Source: Synechococcus sp. Cruz-7E5
Lineage (GTDB): Bacteria; Cyanobacteriota; Cyanobacteriia; PCC-6307; Cyanobiaceae
Reading direction: 5' to 3'
Assembly (NCBI RefSeq): GCF_024345995.1
Contig: NZ_JAGQCE010000004.1
Coordinates: 1 to 64,000 of the forward strand
Length of the DNA stretch: 64,000 nt
Part shown: positions 43,694-51,391 of the stretch, piece by piece
How the letters are laid out: each line of letters opens with the position of its first letter
Position numbering within the stretch: position 1 is the stretch's first letter
Program-made: the position numbers and the translations under genes
Notes under the pieces: generated by a model
Databases searched by the model: none
Seen by the model: only the letters and a program-made list of their open reading frames with translations
What the model was told of the DNA's origin: nothing

Positions 43694-45044
43694 CGCCTTT
43701 TCCGAGCCGGAGCGCTTCGGTCCGTTCACGGGCGGCGGCCTCGAAGCGGCCCGCCGCCTCCAGCACAAGACTGCTCCAGTGCCGCAGCCAGGGATCTTGA
43801 GGGTAGGCATTGCGGAACTGGATGATGCCCCCCTCCCCCTGGGAGAGCAGGAAGGAGGCGGCGGCGATCTGGCGGTCCGCCTCCGGGTCGTTGCCGCCCA
43901 TCGATCGGAGGAACGGCGCCTCACCCGCCTCCAGCATCCGGGCGAACCGCTCGCCGGCGGTGAGCCCGGGTGCGAAGCGGTGCTGCTCCCGTTTCGGCAG
44001 GTCCATCAAGCGGCCGTAGAGGGCCGCGAAGGCCGCGGCCGCCCGGCGGGGATCGAAGGCCTGGCGGACATAGCGGCGGGCGGCCTCGCCGAGCCGGCGG
44101 CGCTCAGCCGGATCCCGGGCCAGCTGGTCCAGCGCCGTTGTGTACTCCTCCGGGCTGCAGACCACCCTGCCGGTGACCCCGTCTTCCACGAGGTCCGGAA
44201 CGCCTCCATAGGGAAAGACCACAGGCGGAAGGCCAACCGCCATCGCTTCCTGCAGGCTCTTCTCGCTGGTGGCGTAGGTGTCGCGGCAGAGGGGATAGCC
44301 GAAGATGTCGAGGCTTTCGAGAACCGTGCGGATGTTCTCCTGGAAGCCGAGGAACGAAAACCGGCCGGAGGCCCCGAGCGCCTCCGCCTGCCGGCGCAGT
44401 TCCGCTTCTCCCCCACCGGCCCCAACCACGGAAAAGCTGAGCTCGGCGCTGGTGGTGGCCGCGCTCATCGCCACGAAGCCAGGATGCATCTTGCTGAAGT
44501 TGGTGGTGCCGAGATAGCCCGCCCGGATCCCGGCATGGCTGGCGGACCGGAAGCCCTGCACCCGATCGAAGTCGGCGAGACCGGGGATCAGCTCAACCCG
44601 GCCCTGTTTGCACAGGCGCTGAAGGGCGGGCAGGCGCAAGGTGCTGGAGGCCGTCGCCACGCAGAGATCGGCGCAGGCCGCCAGATCTTCCGTGATGGTC
44701 TGCGGGGGGGACCCACCGGCGACCATGAACCACAGGATGCGGCGGTGGGGAGGCAGGCGGCGTCCGAGCAGATCCAGGAAGGCTGGATTGTTCCAGTAAT
44801 GCAGCTGAACGATGTCGGCCTGGGCGATCTCCTCGGCCAGCTCCGCTGCGTCCACGGCCCTGCGCACCTGCAGACCGGCCCTGCGTGCCATCAGCAGGGC
44901 GTGGGGATAGAGCTCCGCCTGAAGAGTCACGACGCGGTGCTGCCAGGGGGCGCCGGCCTCCCGCTGCAGGGCCGCCAGGCTGATCAGGGAGCGGGTGGGG
45001 CCAGCGGCACTGAGCCGATCGAGGATGTGAAGCACCACGGCCAT
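43686..45044 (-). CDS. Glycosyltransferase family 4 (GT4)
   Basis: A 452-residue GT-B enzyme. The N-domain has VLHILDRLSAAGPTRSLISLAAL and DIVQLHYWNNPAFLDLL. The donor domain has AGYLGTTNFSKMHPGFV, LSFSVVGAGGGEAELRRQA, FLGFQENIRTVLESLDIFGYPL and SEKSLQEAMAVGLPPVVFPYGGVPDLV, the GT4 E-x7-E region. The last about 90 residues form a helical extension with a TPR-like stretch (PWLRHWSSLVLEAAGRFEAAARERTEAL). It shares one base with its upstream neighbour (TGATG at 45044) and overlaps its downstream neighbour by 8 bp. Confidence 0.9.
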   Translation of the reverse strand: MAVVLHILDRLSAAGPTRSLISLAALQREAGAPWQHRVVTLQAELYPHALLMARRAGLQVRRAVDAAELAEEIAQADIVQLHYWNNPAFLDLLGRRLPPHRRILWFMVAGGSPPQTITEDLAACADLCVATASSTLRLPALQRLCKQGRVELIPGLADFDRVQGFRSASHAGIRAGYLGTTNFSKMHPGFVAMSAATTSAELSFSVVGAGGGEAELRRQAEALGASGRFSFLGFQENIRTVLESLDIFGYPLCRDTYATSEKSLQEAMAVGLPPVVFPYGGVPDLVEDGVTGRVVCSPEEYTTALDQLARDPAERRRLGEAARRYVRQAFDPRRAAAAFAALYGRLMDLPKREQHRFAPGLTAGERFARMLEAGEAPFLRSMGGNDPEADRQIAAASFLLSQGEGGIIQFRNAYPQDPWLRHWSSLVLEAAGRFEAAARERTEALRLGKGDG

Positions 45045-45793
45045 CAGCTTCCACCGTTGCCTGACTGCGGCAACCGGCGCCGAGCCAAGGAGGCGGCGGC
45101 GATGCGGAACATCTCACTGCGATTGATGGCGCTGCGGTTCGAAAGGTTTGTGTCGTGCAGACGCTTCTCGAGCAGGACATCCTCCAGGAGCGCCGATGGG
45201 ATGCCGGCATCGCGGGCACGGGTGAACCAGGCGGCATCGCAGCCGATCGCATAGGCCGGATCAAAGCCCCCCAGCGCGTCGAACAGCGAGCGCCTGGCCA
45301 CAAGGCCGCTTGGCGTGACCGCAGGAAAGCGACGGGAGGCGCCGGCGCGGTTGGCGGGAGGGACGATCGGCTCCCCATGGGCGGAGATGAAGCGCAGATG
45401 GCAGAGGCCATACCCGAGCCGGGGCTGCTGCTCCAACGTGGCCAGCTGCAGGGAGAGCATGCCGGGCAGCCAGCGATCGTCGTGGTCGAGGAAGGCCACA
45501 TAGGGATGACGGGCCAGCGCCAGTCCCTGGTTGCGGGCGTTGGCCAGGCCCATCCCCTCCTGCTGCACCACCGTCACCCCAGGAAAGGATTCGGCTACCG
45601 AAACGGTGGAATCGCTGGAGTGGCCATCCACCACCAGCACCTGGGCCGGGGTGTGGGACTGACGGCAGAGGCTCTCCAGCGCTTCCGCCAGGTAGGCAGC
45701 ACCGTTGCGCACCACCAGGATCACACTCACCGCGGGAGCGGAGGCCAGCGGAGGTGTCACAGAGCTCGGTCCTGGGGTGAGGCACTCGGCCAT
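45044..45793 (-). CDS. Glycosyltransferase family 2 (GT2)
   Basis: A 249-residue GT2: VSVILVVRNGAAYLAEALESLCRQ, VLVVDGHSSDSTV, GLANARNQGLALARHPYVAFLDHDDRWLPG (acidic DHDD motif near residue 104), ARRSLFDALGGFDPAYAIGCDAAWFTR. The residue after GGFDP... is a CD rather than the common ED. It overlaps the pqqD-like gene upstream by 37 bp, an unusually long same-strand overlap, and the GT4 downstream by 1 bp. Confidence 0.9.
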   Translation of the reverse strand: MAECLTPGPSSVTPPLASAPAVSVILVVRNGAAYLAEALESLCRQSHTPAQVLVVDGHSSDSTVSVAESFPGVTVVQQEGMGLANARNQGLALARHPYVAFLDHDDRWLPGMLSLQLATLEQQPRLGYGLCHLRFISAHGEPIVPPANRAGASRRFPAVTPSGLVARRSLFDALGGFDPAYAIGCDAAWFTRARDAGIPSALLEDVLLEKRLHDTNLSNRSAINRSEMFRIAAASLARRRLPQSGNGGS

Positions 45794-46215
45794 CCCTGTT
45801 CATCCACGTCATGGATCGGGTCGAGCATCAGCAGGTCGGCCATGTTGGTGTGAATGGTCAGCTCCGGCGTCGTGAAGGGGCACCCAGTGCGATCCGATAG
45901 TTTGAACGGCTCGATGGATGCCGGGGAGGAATCCGCCGCAACCAGAATCTCCTCGGCCAGCAGGGAAGCAAGCAAAGCTTCCACCGCTTCTCCTGCCAGC
46001 TCAGGTGCCACGCCGTAGGCGCTGCTAAGCGCCTTGACGATCTCCTGGGACGGAACGCCTACTTCCAAGCCGAGCCATACATCTCTGCCCACATCCACGA
46101 GGTTGTAGTAGGTGCCTGTTTCAAGATGAATGATGATCACCTCATCCTCGATGGTTTCATGGGCCACCTTGTCGGCATTGATTGTTAGAGCCGCGTGTGA
46201 TTGGGTCGTTGTCAT
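45757..46215 (-). CDS. PqqD-like peptide-binding chaperone (RRE-type)
   Basis: A 152-residue protein whose first about 95 residues match the PqqD family: VAHETIEDEVIIIHLETGTYYNLVDVGRDVWLGLEVG, then SQEIVKALSSAYGV and VEALLASLLAEEILVA. PqqD domains bind leader peptides of ribosomally made modified peptides, or occur beside HprK-related kinases in glycan clusters. The C-terminal 55 residues (DRTGCPFTTPELTIHTNMADLLMLDPIHDVDEQGWP) are an extension I do not recognise. It is the first gene of a seven-gene minus-strand operon and is divergent from asnB across 240 bp. Confidence 0.85.
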   Translation of the reverse strand: MTTTQSHAALTINADKVAHETIEDEVIIIHLETGTYYNLVDVGRDVWLGLEVGVPSQEIVKALSSAYGVAPELAGEAVEALLASLLAEEILVAADSSPASIEPFKLSDRTGCPFTTPELTIHTNMADLLMLDPIHDVDEQGWPSASPQDRAL

Positions 46216-46348
46216 AAAGCTGCGTTCACTGGCTAGGAATTTGCAAGGCCGAAACTACCTTGTCATGATTGCGCCCGAGTGTAACCACTTCTCGCCGATT
46301 CGTCTGCACAGTTGCGTCGGTAAGACATGGACAGCCCTTTTGCCGCGT

Positions 46349-46365
46349 CGCTCACGCAGTGAGCG
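46349..46365. promoter_or_regulatory. Hairpin in the pqqD-asnB intergenic region
   Basis: CGCTCAC-GCA-GTGAGCG forms a perfect 7-bp stem with a 3-nt loop, 90 bp before the asnB start and 134 bp before pqqD. It lies in the only region that can hold the promoters of both divergent transcripts. No T-run follows, so it is not an intrinsic terminator; it could be an operator or leader-RNA structure, or a small dispersed repeat. Confidence 0.35.
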
Positions 46366-46455
46366 GGGCAATGCCGCCCGCGCTTTCCGTAGAGATCATG
46401 ATGCTGTTCCTGATGCCTCAACCACCTCTACCATGCATCCAGTTGACACGTCCTG

Positions 46456-48294
46456 ATGTGCGGGATCGCCGGAGTTATCAGGCCTGATGCCGCTGCGTAT
46501 GATCATCACCAGCTGGTGAATGAATTCCAGCGAAGCCTTAGTCACCGCGGGCCGGACGGAAGGGGAGACTGGCAGGAGACGAAAACCTGCAGCGTCAGTT
46601 TTGTTCATACCCTGCTGGCGATTCGAGATCCCTCTCCACTCGCTGGTCAGCCAATGACATCCAGCTGTGGGCGTTATGTGCTGGTCTTCAATGGCGAGCT
46701 GTACAACCTAGAGGAGGTCGTCAGGTTATTGCCTCCACGGCGCCGGCGTCTTCGCACCCGAAGTGATAGTGAGGTGTTGCTGGAATTCCTTGCAGAACGG
46801 TGGGTTGATGCCCTTCCAAGTCTGCGGGGAATGTACGCCTTCGCGCTCTGGGACCGTGAGCGCGAACGTTGCTTGCTCGCACGTGATCCCTTTGGAATCA
46901 AGCCGTTGTATGTGCGACACGGTGAGCAGGGTGAGATCTGGTTCGCTTCAGAAGTGCGTGCCCTGCTGCGGGTGTCCACCAGGCGTGGGGAACTGGATGT
47001 GGCGGCGCTTGCCTCCTTCCTCAGCTGGGGGTTCGTTCCCGAGCCATTCAGCCTGGTGCAGGGGATTGAAAGCCTGCCGGCCGGATGTTTCGGGATCTGG
47101 GAAGAGGGGCGATGGAGCCAGGGACTGTTCCAGCCGCCACCCTTCCCTGCCGAAGCGGTGGTCGCGGATGGGGATGCGGTAGAGCTGGTTCGGGATGCGT
47201 TGCGATGCTCCACCCGGGCTCACCTGACCGATGACCCCTCCGTAGGACTTTGCCTCTCTGGCGGGCGCGACTCCGCGACCCTGATGGCTCTCTCGCCCTT
47301 CCCCCTCCCCTGCTTCACACTGGGCTTCGCGGAGCCCGGCTTTGATGAATCCCGCCTGGCTTCCAGACTCGCCGGCGCCTGGCAGAGGCCCCATCACCTT
47401 CGGCACATCGGGGCACACCGGGCCGCCCTGGAGCTCCATTCCTATCTGGCGGCGATGGATCAGCCGAGCACCGATGGCTTCAACACGTACTGCCTGGCTC
47501 GGTTGATCCGGGAGAGCGGGGTCAGGGTGGTTCTCAGTGGCATCGGCGGCGATGAACTCTTCGGGGGCTACCCCACCTTCGAGCGCATCCCGCACCTGCT
47601 GCGCCTCCATGCTGAACTAGGGCACCGCAGCACCACCCTCGCCCTCTTGCATGGGCGATGCCCTGGAGCCGAATCGCAGAGGTTGGCGGGCTTTCTTGGG
47701 GGCGCTGCCTCGATCGATTCAGCCTATCGATGCCTGCGGGGCTTGTTCGCGCCCCCAGAAGTGCAGGCTCTGCTGGAGAGCTGGGGCTTGGGGGAAGCGG
47801 CCGCTACGGCGTCGCTGTCTGTGGAGCCACACACGCAGTGCAACATTCTTGAACATAAACCAGCTCCCCATGTCTGCGAGCGGATCGCCTGCTTGGAGAG
47901 CAGCCACTACATGGCCGGTCAGCTGCTCCGCGACGCTGACGTGTTCGCGATGGCGCACGGCGTGGAGCTCCGCCTACCGATGGTCGATCCGGCGCTGGTT
48001 GCGGTGGTCGCACGCCTGCCCTGGGAGCAGCGATTCGGTCCGGGAAAGGAGCTTCTCCGCAGAGCTGTTCCTGAGCTGGATCCGCTGCTGGGCAACTGCG
48101 CCAAGCGGACTTTCTCCTTTCCTTTCCAGCGTTGGCTCGATTCCCCGGATGGAGGCTTCGCCGAGACCTTCAGCAGATTGCCCTCCCTTCCCGTTCCCGA
48201 AACGGTTGACACCCATCCCTGGCAGCGACGCTGGGCCCTGATGACGCTGGGCTGGTGGATGTCCACCCACCTGGACTTTGAGCTTTCGATCTAA
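46456..48294 (+). CDS. asnB: Asparagine synthase (glutamine-hydrolysing) family protein
   Basis: A 612-residue AsnB-type protein. It begins MCGIAGVI with the catalytic Cys2 of the glutaminase domain, followed by SHRGPDG, FNGELYN and RDPFGIKPLY. The synthase domain has the ATP-pyrophosphate loop CLSGGRDSATLM (SGGxDS near residue 267) and SGIGGDELFGGYPTF. Both active sites look intact. Such proteins make asparagine, but copies in glycan clusters amidate uronic acids, and relatives act as lasso-peptide cyclases. It is divergent from pqqD. Its stop TAA lies in a CTAA that borders an IS5 element, so its original 3' end may have been altered. The start shares a base with the stop of a 63-codon frame (TGATG). 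Confidence 0.9.
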   Translation: MCGIAGVIRPDAAAYDHHQLVNEFQRSLSHRGPDGRGDWQETKTCSVSFVHTLLAIRDPSPLAGQPMTSSCGRYVLVFNGELYNLEEVVRLLPPRRRRLRTRSDSEVLLEFLAERWVDALPSLRGMYAFALWDRERERCLLARDPFGIKPLYVRHGEQGEIWFASEVRALLRVSTRRGELDVAALASFLSWGFVPEPFSLVQGIESLPAGCFGIWEEGRWSQGLFQPPPFPAEAVVADGDAVELVRDALRCSTRAHLTDDPSVGLCLSGGRDSATLMALSPFPLPCFTLGFAEPGFDESRLASRLAGAWQRPHHLRHIGAHRAALELHSYLAAMDQPSTDGFNTYCLARLIRESGVRVVLSGIGGDELFGGYPTFERIPHLLRLHAELGHRSTTLALLHGRCPGAESQRLAGFLGGAASIDSAYRCLRGLFAPPEVQALLESWGLGEAAATASLSVEPHTQCNILEHKPAPHVCERIACLESSHYMAGQLLRDADVFAMAHGVELRLPMVDPALVAVVARLPWEQRFGPGKELLRRAVPELDPLLGNCAKRTFSFPFQRWLDSPDGGFAETFSRLPSLPVPETVDTHPWQRRWALMTLGWWMSTHLDFELSI

Positions 48295-49028
48295 GGAATC
48301 TCTGGGAAATGCCACTTGATGAGCGGCTCTTCGCACCAAAGCTTGTGTTTAATCCGGATTGTTGCTGATCAGGCCGACATCGCTCCTGATCTATGCGATT
48401 TAGAAATCTTCTCGGCCCATTATTCGGATGGTTAATTAGAGTCAGAAGGCGCACCATTCCACTGATTATTACGTAGCCATCAGTTGGTGGCGCGCCAGGT
48501 ACAGGTTGGTCAGCGCTGCCATCACCTTCACCTTGCAGTGATTCTTGGCCATCCCTCGCAGTCGGGCCTTCTGATAGCCCCACTGTTGTTTCATCGCCCG
48601 AAATGGATGTTCCACTTTGGCCCTGATATGTGCCTTGGCAGTCTCAGCCCAGTTGTCCAATCGCCCTTCCGGCGTATCGGGTAGTGCTCGCCGCTTGCCC
48701 GGACGTATCGCCACACGGAATTGCGCGGATGAGCCTTCCATTTCCGGTCGCTTCTCAATGCCCTGTTATCTGGCATCGGTGTAGACCACCTCCTCCTCGC
48801 CATACAACAGCTCGGCAACGTAGTCGATGGGAGGCGCTTGGGGGTTGAAGATCTACAGGAGCATCACTGCTGCATGAGGTGGATGCGCAGCATGCTCATC
48901 AGAGGATACGGAGGCCGCCCACCTTTCTTGCTGGTCTTGGAGTAGTGCGGATCGATCAGATCAACCAGGGCCTGCCAGGGCACCACTTGGTCCATATCAG
49001 CGAGGAACTTCTCGCGTTTGGTGCGCTT

Positions 49029-49062
49029 CTAGTGGCTCCGCCAGCTCGCCCTGCGGGCTCGG
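49029..49062 (-). repeat. Double-hairpin small repeat, copy 2
   Basis: A 34-nt unit, on the minus strand beginning CCGAGCCCGCAGGGC and ending GGAGCCACTAG. It interrupts the transposase just after the DYEQSTA codons, at the same site as copy 3 at 54030-54064. Confidence 0.75.
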
Positions 49063-49087
49063 TAAGGGCCGTGGACTGCTCGTAATC

Positions 49088-49130
49088 GCCGTGGGCGACG
49101 CCGTGGGCGAAGCCCTCCGCGAAGCGGTAG
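49088..49130 (-). repeat. GCTTCGCGGAGGGC-type small repeat with 12-bp duplication
   Basis: On the minus strand, ACCGCTTCGCGGAGGGCTT is followed by CGCCCACGGC and a second GTCGCCCACGGC. It adds about 14 codons (YRFAEGFAHGVAHG) near the transposase start. A single-unit version is at 53975-54004 in element C. Confidence 0.65.
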
Positions 49131-49218
49131 CCGAGCTGCTTGCTGCCCAACACCCCAGTGCTGGCCTACGATCACAAAGCCATTTTTGAGTAGATTGGTA
49201 TGGTTTTCCAGAGTTTCC

Positions 49219-49430
49219 CTGGCTCAGCTGGATGGCCCGGTCAAATGCTGTTTTGAAGGCGACCTGACCGGTATCCGGTGCAGTATTGCGATGGCGAGCA
49301 GTCAGAGACCCCCCAAGGTGCTGACTTCCATTATCACTTCTAAAAGAAGTTGCATTCTTGTCTCTCGATGTTGATGTAAAGCGACTGTCTTTGCTCCTCC
49401 GCCAACAGGAATCTGTGACAGAGTCTTTGA
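49219..49430. other. Short gene-free region upstream of the GT8 gene
   Basis: No gene is recognisable. It must contain the promoter for the three-gene operon starting at 49431. I see no confident -35/-10 pair. Confidence 0.4.
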
Positions 49431-50420
49431 ATGCTTGATGGCGCGATCTGCAAAGACCCCTCCCCCGGTGGCCTCCCGGGCGAGGCGTGCGTCACGGTGG
49501 CCTGTGCGGCCGACGGTCGCTACGCGCTTCCTCTGGCCGTGATGCTTCGTTCGGCCGGGGAGCAGCTGGCGGCCAGCACCTGGCTGAGGGCCTGCGTGCT
49601 TGACGACGGCCTCACCCCAGAGGACCGCGGCCGTATTGAGCTTTCGTTGCCACCCCGGGTGTGCATCGAGTGGTGCGTTCCGCAACGGATCTTGCCGTCG
49701 CTACCTCTATGGGGACGGATGACGGCGACCACCTATCAGAAGCTGATGCTCGGCGACTGGCTGCCCCGGGATGTGGACCGGGTGCTCTGGCTCGATGCAG
49801 ATCTGCTGGTGCTCGACGATCCGGGTCGCCTCGCCCACGTCCCCGATCCCGGAATAGTTGCAGCCGCTGTTATCGACCCTCGAGTACCTCGGCTGGCTTC
49901 GCGCTTCGGAGTCGCCGGCTGGGAAGTCCTCGGGATGAATCCGGACGCGCCCTATTTCAATGCTGGCGTGATGGCTATCAACTTGGCCCATTGGCGCAGG
50001 GAGAACGTGGGAGGACGCTGCCTCGCCTACCTCGAGCGCTTCGCCGATGGCGTTTCCTTCTGGGATCAGGAAGCTCTCAATGCAGTTCTCTGCCAGGGTC
50101 TCTGGCAGCCACTGCCGGTGCGCTGGAATGTACACCCTTCCCTGGCGCCGATTCCCGGATCACCCGCTCCCCCACATCCGGCAGTGATTCATTTCAGCGG
50201 CAGGCTCAAGCCCTGGACCCATCGCGGCAGCGACGCCTGGAGCCGCCAGTTCTATGCTGTGGTCGACCGCACAGACTGGGCGGGTACCCGTCCCGTTCAT
50301 CGCCTGAGCACCGACCTGGCCAGGTGTTGGGAACGCTCGCGACTGCGCCCCTGGTTCTATCCGCTGGAAAGCTGGGGCACCCTGCTCCACCGACACCTGA
50401 CCGTCCGTAGATCCCGCTGA
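49431..50420 (+). CDS. Glycosyltransferase family 8 (GT8)
   Basis: A 329-residue retaining GT-A enzyme: VTVACAADGRYALPLAVMLRSA, TYQKLMLGDWLP, DRVLWLDADLLVLDD with the DxD at about 122-124, APYFNAGVMAINLAHWR, FWDQEALNAVL and HFSGRLKPW. These are the successive GT8 motifs found in galactosyl- and glucosyltransferases of LPS and capsule. Its TGA shares a base with the next ATG (TGATG at 50418-50422), so translation of the two is coupled. Confidence 0.93.
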   Translation: MLDGAICKDPSPGGLPGEACVTVACAADGRYALPLAVMLRSAGEQLAASTWLRACVLDDGLTPEDRGRIELSLPPRVCIEWCVPQRILPSLPLWGRMTATTYQKLMLGDWLPRDVDRVLWLDADLLVLDDPGRLAHVPDPGIVAAAVIDPRVPRLASRFGVAGWEVLGMNPDAPYFNAGVMAINLAHWRRENVGGRCLAYLERFADGVSFWDQEALNAVLCQGLWQPLPVRWNVHPSLAPIPGSPAPPHPAVIHFSGRLKPWTHRGSDAWSRQFYAVVDRTDWAGTRPVHRLSTDLARCWERSRLRPWFYPLESWGTLLHRHLTVRRSR

Positions 50421-51379
50421 TGGTCTCTCTCGCCCTGAGCTATGTGGTGGTCACGGATACCTGCGCCACGATTGCCCCTCTGCTGAGTCATCTCCGTCGG
50501 CAGAGCGCCGTAGAGCGGATCGAGCTCGTGCTTGTCACCCCATCACGCCATGCCATTGATGAGCTGCCTGCTGCGGCCGCCGGGATCGGACGGGTGGTCG
50601 TCGTCGAGGCCGACATCAACAACTACGCCCACGCTCTGGCTCAGGGCATCCATAAGGCCATGGGTCCTTACGTCTTCCTCGGTGAGACCCATTCCTTTCC
50701 CGATCCCCGCTTCGTCGAAACGCTCATGCGCACCTTCGCGAAAGGTGATTGGTCGGTGGTGGCGCCAGGCATCGGCAATGGGAATCCCAGCACTCACTGG
50801 AGCTGGGCGGCCTATCTGTGCGACTACGCTTGCTGGTCTTCGGCCCTGCCGGCCGGAGAATGTGCCGCCGCGCCGATCTACAACGCCGCTTACCGCCTTT
50901 CTTTGCTGCAGGAATTCGGGGCAGATCTTGAGCGATTGCTGGCCCGCAGCGACTCTCTGCCGCGCGCCCTTCAGGCCCGGGGAGCGCGGACGCTCTTCGA
51001 ACCGACGGCACGGCTGGCCCATGTGAACATCGCTCAACCCCGCACCTGGATCGATGAACGGATGCTCACCGGCCATCTGGTGGCGGCCCATCGCACCAGG
51101 ATCTGGGGGGCCGGGTGGCGTCTGGTCTACCTGCTGGCTTCGCCGCTGATTGCCCTCGTACTGTTCCGGCGGGTGCTGCCTGGTGCCTGGCTAACGATCC
51201 GGCGGCAGCGGCTCTCTCCGCTCCTGCTGCTCTGGATCCTGGCAGGGATGGTTCTGCGGGCCTGGGGAGAGTTTCTGGGCTACCTCGGTCTATCGGCTAC
51301 TGACGGAGAACGGCGGATGCAGGACTACGAGTTGCACAAGCTCGACTACGCCGCCCTCCCGCCGGGACAACGGTTCTGA
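50420..51379 (+). CDS. GT2-like glycosyltransferase with C-terminal membrane helices
   Basis: A 319-residue protein with a GT-A-like N-terminus (LALSYVVVTDTCATIAPLLSHLRRQ, IELVLVTPS, ALAQGIHKAMGPYVFLGETHSFPDPRFVETLM). In place of the usual DxD there is GETHSFPD, so the classical metal-binding motif is missing. Two or three hydrophobic helices follow (LVYLLASPLIALVLFRRVLPGAW, LLLLWILAGMVLRAW). It may be a modified GT2 or a non-catalytic partner of the GT8. It shares a base with the upstream gene and lies 12 bp before the next GT4. Confidence 0.75.
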   Translation: MVSLALSYVVVTDTCATIAPLLSHLRRQSAVERIELVLVTPSRHAIDELPAAAAGIGRVVVVEADINNYAHALAQGIHKAMGPYVFLGETHSFPDPRFVETLMRTFAKGDWSVVAPGIGNGNPSTHWSWAAYLCDYACWSSALPAGECAAAPIYNAAYRLSLLQEFGADLERLLARSDSLPRALQARGARTLFEPTARLAHVNIAQPRTWIDERMLTGHLVAAHRTRIWGAGWRLVYLLASPLIALVLFRRVLPGAWLTIRRQRLSPLLLLWILAGMVLRAWGEFLGYLGLSATDGERRMQDYELHKLDYAALPPGQRF

Positions 51380-51391
51380 GAAGGCTGCGGC

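Larger units (their letters stand above)
48295..49218 (-). mobile_element. IS5-family element B, internally deleted
   Basis: Bounded by inverted repeats: GGAATCTCTGGGAAATG from 48295 and, on the other strand from 49218, GGAAACTCTGGAAAACC. The flanks are CTAA and CTGG, so no exact target duplication is left. The transposase runs on the minus strand from 49153 (LGSKQLG...DYEQSTA) with two small repeat inserts and a stop, reaches LRMHLMQ-type sequence at about 48870, then jumps to LLYGEEEVVYTDA and EKRPEMEGSSAQFRVAIRPGKRRALPD (to 48478), lacking about 75 codons. It is inactive. Confidence 0.85.

Noticed and set aside
46265-46456. 63-codon frame as a lasso-type precursor peptide
   Set aside because: No convincing leader end or ring-forming Gly-Asp/Glu spacing, and no leader peptidase gene nearby. 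Kept only as a low-interest observation.
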